Shown here piece after piece: positions 1 through 8,419 of a stretch of 64,000 bases of DNA; the stretch's first letter is position 1; each line of letters opens with the position of its first letter. This stretch comes from Candidatus Tectomicrobia bacterium (lineage in GTDB: Bacteria > UBA8248): the NCBI GenBank assembly GCA_016192135.1, contig JACPUR010000004.1, positions 62,001-126,000 of the forward strand, given 5' to 3'. The notes beneath the pieces are model-generated. The model saw only the letters and a list, made by a program, of their open reading frames with translations, was not told the origin of the DNA and made no database searches. The position numbers and the translations under genes are program-made.

Positions 1-611
1 GCGTTGAAGATGGGAGCCCCCACGCCGTTGACCCCCTCGCGGAACTCCCCCCGGTTCAGCGCGTAGCCCTGCTCCCGGGCCTTCTCGCACTCGCGCCGCA
101 AGCGGTCCGGGTCGGTGACGGTCTGGGAGGTGTAGGGGCGCAGGCCCTGGGCAATCACTTTTTCGATGCGCTCCGGATGGTGGGCGAGCATCACCTTCCC
201 GCTGGAGACGCAGTAGGCGGGGGCCGTCCCGCCCACGTGGGTGCGGGCGACGATGGCGTGATGGCTCTCGATTATGTCCAGGTAGGTGATGTGGGTGTCC
301 TCCAGGACGGTCAGGACGACGCTCTCGTTGATGCGGTCGCGCAGGGATTCCATCAAGGGGAGGGCGGCCTTGCGCAGGCCCAGGTCCTCGACGGCCTTGC
401 AACCCAGCTCGAAGAGCCGGAAGCCCAGGAAGAACCGGCCGTTCTCGGGGTCCCGGCGCACCATGCCGAGCGACTCCATCGTGGACATGAAGCGCGAGAC
501 CGTGCTCTTGGGCATCCTCAGGAGGCGGGCGAATTCGTTCACCCCGATCGGAGCCTTCGACTCCATGAGGATGTCGAGGATACGGGCCGTCTTCTGCAGC
601 GATTGATTCAT
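1..611 (-). CDS. IclR family transcriptional regulator (3' end cut by window edge)
   Basis: Reading the minus strand from the ATG at 609-611 gives an open frame to the window edge (about 203 codons, no stop). The N-terminus begins MNQSLQKTARILDIL and continues with a winged helix-turn-helix typical of IclR (NEFARLLRMPKSTVSRFMST, about residues 25-44), followed by the FxLGxRLxELG stretch and the effector-binding domain (THVGGTAPAYCVSSGKVMLA, and LNRGEFREGVNGVGAPIF near the cut). IclR proteins are usually 250-270 residues, so about 50 are missing. It is divergent from the SDR at 868 and the large catabolic operon, the usual arrangement for a local IclR regulator. The effector is unknown. Confidence 0.93.
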   Translation of the reverse strand, partial: MNQSLQKTARILDILMESKAPIGVNEFARLLRMPKSTVSRFMSTMESLGMVRRDPENGRFFLGFRLFELGCKAVEDLGLRKAALPLMESLRDRINESVVLTVLEDTHITYLDIIESHHAIVARTHVGGTAPAYCVSSGKVMLAHHPERIEKVIAQGLRPYTSQTVTDPDRLRRECEKAREQGYALNRGEFREGVNGVGAPIFN

Positions 612-692
612 CCCGCGCTCCGGCGGAATCCCGTCCTGCTATCCAAATGATCCGGCGGGTTCCGCTCCGACAGGTTCCCAGGGGTTTTTGAC

Positions 693-730
693 TTGACAGG
701 CTTCCAGCCCGAGCCCATAAATTATCTATA
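693..730 (+). promoter_or_regulatory. candidate promoter for the 868-11418 operon
   Basis: TTGACA at 693-698 is followed by an AT-rich stretch with TAAATT (718-723) and TATCTA (723-728). The spacing (19 or more) is longer than ideal, so the -10 choice is uncertain. The gap 612-867 is far more AT-rich than the surrounding coding DNA, as expected for a divergent control region. Confidence 0.35.
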
Positions 731-738
731 CCACATTT

Positions 739-753
739 CAAAACATAGTTTCA
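739..753. promoter_or_regulatory. candidate IclR-type operator 1
   Basis: CAAAACATAGTTTCA is an interrupted palindrome (AAAC-ATA-GTTT core). It resembles the TGAAAC-N3-GTTTCA type of site bound by IclR-family members such as KdgR, with two mismatches in the left arm. It lies between the divergent IclR gene and the SDR operon. Binding is inferred. Confidence 0.4.
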
Positions 754-793
754 ATATATAGAACGAAGTAGATTTGGGAGTGGCAAATCATAC

Positions 794-821
794 AGGTGCA
801 TCCTAAATTTTGTATGCACCT
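794..821. promoter_or_regulatory. inverted repeat AGGTGCAT...ATGCACCT
   Basis: Perfect 8-bp arms separated by 12 AT-rich bases, in the leader upstream of the SDR at 868. It could be an operator or an RNA hairpin; nothing in the sequence decides which. Confidence 0.45.
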
Positions 822-823
822 CA

Positions 824-838
824 TGAAACCTAGTTCCA
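824..838. promoter_or_regulatory. candidate IclR-type operator 2
   Basis: TGAAACCTAGTTCCA matches TGAAAC-N3-GTTTCA with one mismatch in the right arm. A further half site TGAAAC follows at 844-849. Together with the site at 739-753 this suggests cooperative binding of the divergent IclR protein. Confidence 0.45.
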
Positions 839-867
839 AATAATGAAACCAAGGGGGACCACCGCTT

Positions 868-1644
868 ATGAGACTCCTCAACAAGATTGCGTTCATCACC
901 GGCGGGGGCCGTGGAATCGGGCGCGAGATCGCCCTGGCGTTCGCCCGGGAGGGGGCCGACGTCGCCGTGGCGGCCCGCACGGCCTCCGAGGTTGAGAGCG
1001 TGGCGAAGGAAGTTCAGGGGCTGGGCCGCCGGAGCCTGGCCGTGCGGCTCGACCTGACGAACCGGGCCAACATCCGCCAAGCGGCGAAGACCGTTCTGGA
1101 GCACTTCGGCCGGGTGGACATCCTGGTCAACAACGCCGGGGTGCTGAGCAAGGGGCCGGCCGCCACGCTCGACGAGAAGACGTGGGACACCACGCTGGCG
1201 ATCAACCTGACGGGCATATTCCTCGTCACCCAGGCGTTCCTGGGCCAGATGCTGGAGAGGGGGAAGGGCCGCATCATCAACATCAACTCGAGCTCGGGGA
1301 AGATCGGCCTCCCCTACCGCAGCGCATACGCCGCCTCCAAGCACGGGGCCCTCGGCTTCATGCGGTCGCTCGCCAGCGAGGTGGCCGACAAGGGCATCAC
1401 CGTGAACGCCATCTGCCCGGGCCTGGTGGACACCCAGATGTGGGACACGAGCGTCGAGAACTTCGCCGCCGAGATGGGGAAGACGCCCGAGGAGGCGAGG
1501 GAGATGTTCCGCCAGCGCATCCCCGTCAAGCGCTTCACCGAGGCCTGGGAGCTCGCGCCATTGGCCGTGTATCTGGCGTCCGACGACTCCATCTCCCTGA
1601 CGGGCCAGGCCATCCAGCTGGACGGCGGGTTCCTGCAATCCTGA
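868..1644 (+). CDS. SDR family oxidoreductase
   Basis: A 258-residue classical short-chain dehydrogenase. The cofactor motif TGGGRGIG is at residues 11-18, NNAG at 88-91, and the catalytic Ser-Tyr-Lys set is around S143, Y154 and K158 (YAASK). It ends with the typical LDGGF segment. The family reduces or oxidises carbonyl/hydroxyl groups with NAD(P)H; the substrate cannot be read from sequence. It is the first gene of the catabolic operon and is clearly a paralogue of the SDR at 9069 (same length, and shared SGKIGLP and YAASKH segments). Confidence 0.93.
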   Translation: MRLLNKIAFITGGGRGIGREIALAFAREGADVAVAARTASEVESVAKEVQGLGRRSLAVRLDLTNRANIRQAAKTVLEHFGRVDILVNNAGVLSKGPAATLDEKTWDTTLAINLTGIFLVTQAFLGQMLERGKGRIININSSSGKIGLPYRSAYAASKHGALGFMRSLASEVADKGITVNAICPGLVDTQMWDTSVENFAAEMGKTPEEAREMFRQRIPVKRFTEAWELAPLAVYLASDDSISLTGQAIQLDGGFLQS

Positions 1645-1722
1645 GCGCGCCGCGGGAGCATTGAGAGGCCATTCCTTCCCCCCCCGGGGCTCTTTCATCC
1701 GTTCTTGATCTGGAGGTCACAC

Positions 1723-2949
1723 ATGGCGCCAAAGCATGAGTCCGATCGGTGGGCGGTCAGCCCATACAACTTCGCCGACTCCATCCGCGCGGACATGAAC
1801 CTTCCCAAGAAGGTCACGATCTGCGACCTCACCCTGCGGGAGGGGAGGCAGTACGAGGGGGTCAACCTGCGCAAGGAGGAGGTCATCCTCGTCGCGCAGA
1901 AGCTGGCCGAGGCGGGGGTCCCGATGGTGCAGATGCACCACGACGACCCCGAGGAGGTGAAGGAGGTCAAGGCGCTGAAGGCGCCGTTCAAGGTCGAGGT
2001 GCTCGTCCACCCGACCGCGACCCTCAACCCCGAGACCTGCCGCCACGAGGTGGACAACTGCATCGAGTGCCGGGCGGACATCATCTGCATGGCGTTCGCC
2101 GTCTCCGACTACAACTTCGGCCTCTATGAGTCCATGGGCAAGATGAAGATCAGCCGCGAGGAGGCCCTGGCCAAGGCCTGCGAGGCCGTGCGCTACGCGA
2201 AGAGCCAGGGCGCGACCGTCTGCTGCCTGCTCATGGATTTCTCGCGCCTGGAGCTGAAGCGCCTGCTGAACATCGCCCGCTCCCTGGCGGACGCGGGGGC
2301 GGACATCATCCGGCTCGACGATATCTGCGCACCCATCATCCCCGCGGTGTACAAGCACCACGTCCGCGAGGTGAAGAAGGTCATCCCCAACACCCTGGTC
2401 GCCGTCCACTCCCACAACGACTTCGGCCTGGGCACGGCCGCCCTCTTCGCCTCGCTCGAGGGCGGGGCCGACATCATCGACGCCGGCGTGAACAGCCTGG
2501 GCGAGCGCGCCGGGATCCCCAACCTGGCCGAGGTGGCGGCCATCGCCGAAATCCTCTACGGTTTGGACACGGGTATACGCCTGGAGAAGATGTGCGAGCT
2601 TTCCAGCCTGGTGTCCGATCTCTGGAATGTTCCCGTGTATTCCCATTTACCGGGCGTGGGGGAACGCTCCTTCTCCCACGCGGCCGAGGTCCACTACGTG
2701 CTGCCCGAGGGCGACCGCTGGTCGTTCAACGCCTGGGCGCCGGAGACGGTCGGGAACAAGAGCCGCATCCTGTGGTGCCTGTATTCGGGCCCCTTCGCCG
2801 TCCGCCGGAAGGCGAAGGAGATGGGCATCAAATTGACCGAGAAGCAGGCCATGGAAATGCTGGAGAAGATCCGGGAGCAGGTCCGGTGGCGCAAGCGGAC
2901 CGTGACGGATCAGGAGTTCGCGAAGTTCGCCCGCGCGCTGGGCGCATGA
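1723..2949 (+). CDS. DRE-TIM metallolyase family protein (HMG-CoA lyase / homocitrate synthase-like)
   Basis: A 408-residue protein with a pyruvate carboxyltransferase (DRE-TIM) barrel: the strand-1 motif reads CDLTLREGRQ, and the metal-binding histidines are in VHSHNDFGLG. A C-terminal part (GVGERSFSHAAEVHY) resembles the subdomain following the barrel in homocitrate/isopropylmalate synthases. Members make or break C-C bonds next to a carboxylate with a divalent metal. The ATG at 1723 is preferred over an upstream TTG because GGAGG sits just upstream (1712-1716). It is paralogous to the protein at 7133. The substrate is unknown; the adjacent transporter suggests an organic acid. Confidence 0.88.
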   Translation: MAPKHESDRWAVSPYNFADSIRADMNLPKKVTICDLTLREGRQYEGVNLRKEEVILVAQKLAEAGVPMVQMHHDDPEEVKEVKALKAPFKVEVLVHPTATLNPETCRHEVDNCIECRADIICMAFAVSDYNFGLYESMGKMKISREEALAKACEAVRYAKSQGATVCCLLMDFSRLELKRLLNIARSLADAGADIIRLDDICAPIIPAVYKHHVREVKKVIPNTLVAVHSHNDFGLGTAALFASLEGGADIIDAGVNSLGERAGIPNLAEVAAIAEILYGLDTGIRLEKMCELSSLVSDLWNVPVYSHLPGVGERSFSHAAEVHYVLPEGDRWSFNAWAPETVGNKSRILWCLYSGPFAVRRKAKEMGIKLTEKQAMEMLEKIREQVRWRKRTVTDQEFAKFARALGA

Positions 2950-3000
2950 TCTCCCGGCCGTGAAGGCCCCGGCCCGGAACCCCAAGAAAGGAGATCGGCC

Positions 3001-3972
3001 ATGCGCAATGAACGCACGCGGGCGGCTTTGGGTCTGGTCCTGATCTTCGTGCTTGCGGGCGCCCTGCCCTCCGCCCCGGAAGCCGCCCCCAAGACCATGA
3101 TCCTCGGAACGGCCCCGGCCGGGACATCGTCCTTCCCCTACATGGTGGGCGTCGCGACCATCATCAACAAGGCCCACCCCGGCGAGTTCGCCCTCTCCCC
3201 GCAGGAGACGGGCGGATCGGTGACCAACATCCGGCTTCTGGACGCGGGGAAAATCCATCTGACGGGATTCTCCGGCATGGTGGCGGCGGACGCCCTCGCG
3301 GGCAAGCCCCCATTCAAGCAGAAGTACAACGTCCGAGCCCTTTTCAGCATGTACAAGCAGCCCTATTTCTGGTTCGGGCGCGGGGCTTCCGGCATCACCT
3401 CGTGGGACCGGATCCAGGGCAAGAAGATAGCCGTCGGAACCCCCGGAGGCGGCACCCGCCTGGTCGGGGACTTGGTGGTCGAGGCGAAGGGACTGAAGGG
3501 CAAGGCGCGGATCCTCTATCTCCAGCCCAGCGCCATGATCGACAGCCTGCGGGACGGGAACCTCGACGCGGGATTCGGCCAGATCGCGGGCAATTCCCCG
3601 GTGCCTTGGGTCCAGGAGGTCATGGCGTCCCTGAACGTGAATTTCTTCGGCTTGGATGAACCCACCATCGCCGCGCTCATCAAAGCGAAGCCCGGCCTGA
3701 TCCGTTTGGAGGTGCCGGCCAATCTCCTCAAGGGAAGCCCGGGATTCGCGACGGTCGGCGACCCCCTCATCGCGGGCGTCTCCGCCGGGATGGACGAGCG
3801 GACGGCCTTCTTGCTCACCCAGACGGTTCAGGAAAATCTCGCGGCTCTGGCCAGCTACTCGCCGGCGGCCAAGGGCGCCAAGCCCGAGGATGCGCTCAAG
3901 GGCATTCCCTCCAGCGTGCCCTTGCACCCCGGCGCGACCCGCTATTACAAGGAAAAGGGCCTCATGAAGTAA
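3001..3972 (+). CDS. TAXI family TRAP transporter solute-binding protein, copy 1
   Basis: A 323-residue periplasmic binding protein with a cleavable signal peptide (hydrophobic stretch to about residue 28, APEAAPK). It has TAXI-family features: LGTAPAGTSSFPYMVGVATIIN at the mature N-terminus, and a GKKIAVGTPGGGTR segment. It delivers substrate to the fused permease at 5184. A second TAXI protein at 4131 is a close tandem duplicate, with near-identical stretches such as QPSAMIDSLRDGN. AGGAG upstream supports the start. Confidence 0.93.
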   Translation: MRNERTRAALGLVLIFVLAGALPSAPEAAPKTMILGTAPAGTSSFPYMVGVATIINKAHPGEFALSPQETGGSVTNIRLLDAGKIHLTGFSGMVAADALAGKPPFKQKYNVRALFSMYKQPYFWFGRGASGITSWDRIQGKKIAVGTPGGGTRLVGDLVVEAKGLKGKARILYLQPSAMIDSLRDGNLDAGFGQIAGNSPVPWVQEVMASLNVNFFGLDEPTIAALIKAKPGLIRLEVPANLLKGSPGFATVGDPLIAGVSAGMDERTAFLLTQTVQENLAALASYSPAAKGAKPEDALKGIPSSVPLHPGATRYYKEKGLMK

Positions 3973-4130
3973 AGGCATCCCCCGGGGAGAGAAGCCGATC
4001 GCCGGCGGCGAAGGACGCGGCGAGAGCGAAGGCCCATTACACGAGGGTTCGGGCCGGGGGAAATGGGGATTGGGTGCCCCCGGTGAGACGAGGGGGTTTA
4101 AACCATGGTGTCCGCTGAGGGAGAAAAGCC

Positions 4131-5099
4131 ATGATGACCGAGCATGTCCGGACGGCTTTGGGTCTGATTCTGACTTGCCTGTTGGTGGGCGCCCTGCCCT
4201 CCGCGCCGGACGCCGCCCCCAAGAGCATGGTGCTCGGGACGGCCCCGGTGGGGACGGCGTCCTTCCCGTACATGGTGGGCGTCGCCACCATCATCAACAA
4301 GGCTCATCCGAACGACTTCGCCCTCGCGCCCCAGGAGACGGGCGGCACGGTGGCCAACATCCGGCTCGTGGACGCGGGGAGAATCCACCTGACGGGCTTC
4401 TCCGGCATGGTGGTGGCGGACGCCCTCGAGGGCAAGGCCCCCTTCAAGGAGAAGGCCAAAGTCCAGGCCCTCTTCAGCATGTACGGGCAGCATTTCCTCT
4501 GGTTCGCCCGGAAGGCCTCGGGCGTCACCTCGTGGGACCAGATCGCCGGCAAGAAGATGGCGGTCGGCACCCCCGCGGGCTCCACCCGCGTGGGCGGCGA
4601 CCTCGTGGTCGCCGCGAAGGGCCTGAAGGGAAAGGCGCAGCTCCTCTACCTCCAGCCCAGCGCCATGATCGACAGCCTGCGGGACGGGAACATCGACGCG
4701 GGCTTCGGCCTGGCCACGGGCAGCTCCCTCGCCCCCTGGGTCCAGGAGGTCATGTCCACCCTGGACGTGAACTTCTTCGGCCTCGACGAGCCCACCATCA
4801 CCAAGCTCGTCCAGCGGCCCGGCCTGGACCGCTACGTGATTCCGGCCGGCCTCCTCAAGGGGAGCCCGGGCTTCCCCACCATGAGCGAGTACCTGATCGC
4901 GGGCGTCTCCGCCAAGATGGACGAAAAGACAGCCTACATGTTCACCAAGACGATCCAGGAGAATCTCGCGGAGTTAGGCAAGTATTCGACGGCGGCCAAG
5001 GGCGTCAAGCCCGAGGACGCCTTGAAGGGCCTTCCCCCAAAGCTGGCCTTCCATCCCGGGGCGATCCGCTACTACAAGGAAAAGGGCCTCATGAAGTAA
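4131..5099 (+). CDS. TAXI family TRAP transporter solute-binding protein, copy 2
   Basis: A 322-residue close paralogue of the preceding TAXI protein with its own signal peptide (to about residue 29) and conserved core. It has diverged near the ligand cleft and C-terminus (for example a one-residue shorter VQRPGLDRY segment). Two binding proteins for one permease suggest a widened substrate range. The codons begin ATGATG, so the start could also be 4134. The 158-bp spacer from copy 1 holds no gene. Confidence 0.93.
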   Translation: MMTEHVRTALGLILTCLLVGALPSAPDAAPKSMVLGTAPVGTASFPYMVGVATIINKAHPNDFALAPQETGGTVANIRLVDAGRIHLTGFSGMVVADALEGKAPFKEKAKVQALFSMYGQHFLWFARKASGVTSWDQIAGKKMAVGTPAGSTRVGGDLVVAAKGLKGKAQLLYLQPSAMIDSLRDGNIDAGFGLATGSSLAPWVQEVMSTLDVNFFGLDEPTITKLVQRPGLDRYVIPAGLLKGSPGFPTMSEYLIAGVSAKMDEKTAYMFTKTIQENLAELGKYSTAAKGVKPEDALKGLPPKLAFHPGAIRYYKEKGLMK

Positions 5100-5112
5100 G
5101 TCTGGCCTTGAC

Positions 5113-5141
5113 GGCCGCCGCCGGCCAAGCCGGCGGCGGCC
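5113..5141 (+). other. strong stem-loop between binding protein and permease
   Basis: A perfect 12-bp GC-only stem (GGCCGCCGCCGG with its complement) with a 5-base loop, 13 bases after the TAXI stop and 42 bases before the permease start. There is no U-run, so it is more likely an mRNA-stabilising or processing hairpin than a terminator. Such hairpins commonly let the binding protein outnumber the permease. Confidence 0.6.
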
Positions 5142-5183
5142 GGGGGCCAGGCGCCCTCCCCCTCCAGAGATAGGACCGTCAGC

Positions 5184-7088
5184 ATGGGTATCCCGCTGTT
5201 AGGAGGCAACAGGATCGCGTGGGCGGCGTCCGTGGTCGCGGTATGCATGGCCGTCTACCACCTCTTCAGCACCCAGATCGTCCTCTTCTCCCACATCCCG
5301 TTCCTTAACATCCACCTGGCCTTCGGCCTGAGCGTCGTGTTCCTCCAGGCCGCCCAGCGGGAAGAAAGAACCCGCTACCTGTTCCTGCTGGCCCTGGCCC
5401 TCGGCCTCCTGGCGGTGGCCTACATCCACATCGAGGCCGACGCCCTCGTGGACCGGGAGGGCTTCCCCACCTCGGTGGACACGGCGATCGGCCTCGTGAT
5501 CATCGTGCTGGTGCTGGCCGCCTCCCACCTGGCCTTCGGGCCCGTCTTCCCCATCATGGCGCTGATCGGGATCGGGTACGCCTTCGCCGGCCCCTGGCTC
5601 CCCGGCGCCTTCTTCCACGGAGGTATCGAGCCGGTCCGCCTGATCGCCATGCTCACGACCGACCTCTCGGGCATCTACGGGACCCTCCTTTTCATTTCGG
5701 CCACCTACATGGTCGTCTTTCTCGTGTTCGGGAGCTTCATCGAGAACTCGGGCGTGGCCAAGTTCTTCATCGACCTACCGCTCGCCCTCTTCCGCGGGAA
5801 AAAAGCGGGCGGGGGATACGCCGCCGTCATGGCCAGCGCCATGATGGGGATGGGGTCGGGCAGCCCCGTCGCCAACGTGGTGACGACGGGCACCTTCACC
5901 ATCCCGCTGATGAAGCGCCAGGGGTTCCATCCCCATGTCGCGGGGGCGATCGAGGCGGCGGCCTCGACGGGCGGCCAGATCATGCCGCCGGTCATGGGGG
6001 CGGTGGCCTTCGTGATGGCCGAGTTCACCTCGACCCCCTACGTCAAGATCATGGGCTATGCCGCCATCCCGGCCATCCTCTATTTCTGGACGGTGGGGCT
6101 GAGCGTGCACTTCCGGGCGCACTACCGGGACCTCAAGGCCATCCCGGTCGAGGAGCTCCCCCGGCTGCGCGATATCATGGGCGGCTGGAAGTATTTCCTC
6201 CCCATCGCCGCCCTCGTGTTCATCATGGTGTTGGGCTACACGCCCTACCTCGCGGCCTTCTGGGCGGCGTTGCTCCTGGCCGCGATGCTGGGTCTCGAGA
6301 AGTCCGAGGCGGGCTACACCGCCACCCTCCTGCGCTGCCTCGACAACGGCGGGAGGCGGGCGGCGGAGTTCGCCGCCGGGATGGCCTGCATCGCCATCTT
6401 CGTCAAGATCATCATGGCGACGGGCGTCGGCCTCAAGCTGCCTCTGCTGGTGGCCGAGTACTCCCAGGGGAACCTTCTCCTCGCCTACGTCATGACCGCC
6501 ATCGCCTCGGCTATCCTGGGGATGGGGGTTCCGACCGTGCCCGCCTACATCGTGGTGGCGGTCATCGTGGTGCCCGCCCTCATGAAGCTGGGGGCACAGG
6601 AGCTCCCGGCCCACTTCTTCGTCCTCTACTACTCCATCCTCTCGGCCCTCACCCCGCCCGTGGCGCTCGCCGCCCTGGCGGGGGCCAAGCTGGCGGGGGC
6701 CAACTACTGGAAAACGGCGTGGGAGTCCATGCGCTACGGGTACGTCGCGTTCTTCGTCCCCTTCCTCTTCGCCTACAACCCCGCGCTGATGGGCCTGGGC
6801 ACGCCCTATGAGATTTTCCTCGCGGCGGCGGGTGCCTTTTTCGCCACGACGGCGGCGGCGGCCTGCCTGCAGGGCTACTTCATCAAGCGCGCCACCCTGC
6901 CCGACCGGCTGCTGTTCCTCGCCTCGGCCGTCTTTTTCACGGCCGATGTGGTGACTCCGACGCCCACACCCTTCTTCATCGGCCTCGTCCTGCTCGGCGC
7001 GGCGATCATCAAGCAGATCGCCTGGCCCGCCGGGTTGTTCCAAGCCAAGGGGGCCGGCGCGGCGCCGGCGAACCCGCCCCGGCAATAA
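5184..7088 (+). CDS. TRAP transporter fused permease (DctQ-DctM type, TAXI family)
   Basis: A 634-residue polytopic membrane protein. The first ~150 residues hold four hydrophobic segments corresponding to the small DctQ subunit. The rest is the large DctM-like subunit with the conserved GSGSPVANVVTTGTFTIPLM and STGGQIMPPVMGAVAF regions. Fused permeases are the rule for TAXI systems and run on an ion gradient rather than ATP. It is in the operon with both TAXI binding proteins. The length is normal for the family. Confidence 0.95.
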   Translation: MGIPLLGGNRIAWAASVVAVCMAVYHLFSTQIVLFSHIPFLNIHLAFGLSVVFLQAAQREERTRYLFLLALALGLLAVAYIHIEADALVDREGFPTSVDTAIGLVIIVLVLAASHLAFGPVFPIMALIGIGYAFAGPWLPGAFFHGGIEPVRLIAMLTTDLSGIYGTLLFISATYMVVFLVFGSFIENSGVAKFFIDLPLALFRGKKAGGGYAAVMASAMMGMGSGSPVANVVTTGTFTIPLMKRQGFHPHVAGAIEAAASTGGQIMPPVMGAVAFVMAEFTSTPYVKIMGYAAIPAILYFWTVGLSVHFRAHYRDLKAIPVEELPRLRDIMGGWKYFLPIAALVFIMVLGYTPYLAAFWAALLLAAMLGLEKSEAGYTATLLRCLDNGGRRAAEFAAGMACIAIFVKIIMATGVGLKLPLLVAEYSQGNLLLAYVMTAIASAILGMGVPTVPAYIVVAVIVVPALMKLGAQELPAHFFVLYYSILSALTPPVALAALAGAKLAGANYWKTAWESMRYGYVAFFVPFLFAYNPALMGLGTPYEIFLAAAGAFFATTAAAACLQGYFIKRATLPDRLLFLASAVFFTADVVTPTPTPFFIGLVLLGAAIIKQIAWPAGLFQAKGAGAAPANPPRQ

Positions 7089-7132
7089 CGTACACCGCAC
7101 CGCGCTTCCCAACGGAGGGAAAGGGAAAACAG

Positions 7133-8395
7133 ATGCCTGGGCACCCGGTCAACAGCAAGCTCGAAGCCATCACCGGCTCTTGGCGGATCTCGCAGCACTG
7201 CTTCTCGGACGAGATCCGCTCCAAGATGACCATCTCGCCCAACCTCAAGCTCTGCGACATCACGCTGCGCGAGGGGCGCCAGCTCCCCGGCGTCTCCCTG
7301 CGCCGCGACGAGGTGCTGCTCATCGCCGACAAGCTGGTCGAGGCGGGCGTCGGCATGCTCCAGATGCACCACGACGACCCCCAGGAGATGGAGGAGGTCA
7401 AGAAGCGCCACCCCAGGGTGACCATCGAGGCCCTGGTCCATCCCACCGCCGTCCTGAACCCCGAGATGGCCAAGGTGGAGGTGGACCTGAACGTGGACCA
7501 CGGCGCGGACTACACCACCCTGTGCTTCTCCTTCTCCGAGCACCAGATGTGCCTCTTCGAGTCCATGGCGGGCGCCCGCATCACCATCGAGGAGGCCATC
7601 GAGCGCGCCATGGGCTCGGTCGCCTACGCCCGGAAGAGATCGGGGAAGGACAAGAAGGTGGGCTGCCTCATCCAGGACTGTACCCGCATCCCCATCCAGC
7701 GCCTCGCCGAGGTCTGCAAGAAGCTGGTGGACGCGGGCGCCGACATGATCAAGCTCGACGACATCAACGGCATGGCCATCACCCCCGTCTACACCCACGT
7801 GGTGCGCGAGATGAAGCGCCTGCTGCCGGGCACCGAGATCGGCCTGCACACCCACAACGACATCGGGCTGGCCACGGCGGCCATCTACGCCGGCGTGGAA
7901 GGAGGCGCCGACCTCATCGACGCCTGCGTGAACGGCCTGGGCGAGCGCGCCCACATCGCGCCCCTGGCCGAGATCGCCTCGGTCATCCAGATCTACTACG
8001 GCGTCGACCTGGGGATTAAGCTCGACAAGATGACGGAGCTCTCCCGCCTCGTCTCCGACGTCATGAAGTGGCCCATGACCGACACCCTGCCCTTCGTCGG
8101 GAAGACGGCCTTCTCCCACCTCGTCGAGGTCCACTACTGTGTGCCCGAGGGCGAGGAGGGCTTCTGGTCCTACCTCTGCATGAAGCCCCACATGTTCGGG
8201 AACGCTCAGCACAACCTGCTGGGCCACTACTCCGGCCCCTGGGCCGTGCGCACCAAGGCGAAGGAGCTGGGCCTGAGGATCACCCCGGGCAAGGAGCCGG
8301 CGGTGGTGCAGAGGGTCCGCTCGGAGATCCGCTGGCGCAAGCGCCAGCTCACCAACGAGGAGTTTTGCAGGATCGTCAGCGAGGCGGGCCGCTAG
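7133..8395 (+). CDS. DRE-TIM metallolyase family protein, second copy
   Basis: A 420-residue paralogue of the protein at 1723 with the same order of motifs: CDITLREGRQ, LVHPTAVLNPE, the metal-binding HTHNDIGLA, ACVNGLGERA, and a C-terminal TAFSHLVEVHY region. Compared with the first copy it has an N-terminal extension (about residues 1-30) and an extra KRSGKDKK-type insertion. The pair may act on successive or alternative substrates of the same route, or form a heteromer; this is inference. It follows the TRAP permease by 44 bases and precedes the selenoprotein gene. Confidence 0.88.
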   Translation: MPGHPVNSKLEAITGSWRISQHCFSDEIRSKMTISPNLKLCDITLREGRQLPGVSLRRDEVLLIADKLVEAGVGMLQMHHDDPQEMEEVKKRHPRVTIEALVHPTAVLNPEMAKVEVDLNVDHGADYTTLCFSFSEHQMCLFESMAGARITIEEAIERAMGSVAYARKRSGKDKKVGCLIQDCTRIPIQRLAEVCKKLVDAGADMIKLDDINGMAITPVYTHVVREMKRLLPGTEIGLHTHNDIGLATAAIYAGVEGGADLIDACVNGLGERAHIAPLAEIASVIQIYYGVDLGIKLDKMTELSRLVSDVMKWPMTDTLPFVGKTAFSHLVEVHYCVPEGEEGFWSYLCMKPHMFGNAQHNLLGHYSGPWAVRTKAKELGLRITPGKEPAVVQRVRSEIRWRKRQLTNEEFCRIVSEAGR

Positions 8396-8419
8396 GCCGC
8401 CTCGCCACGGGAGAGAGAG

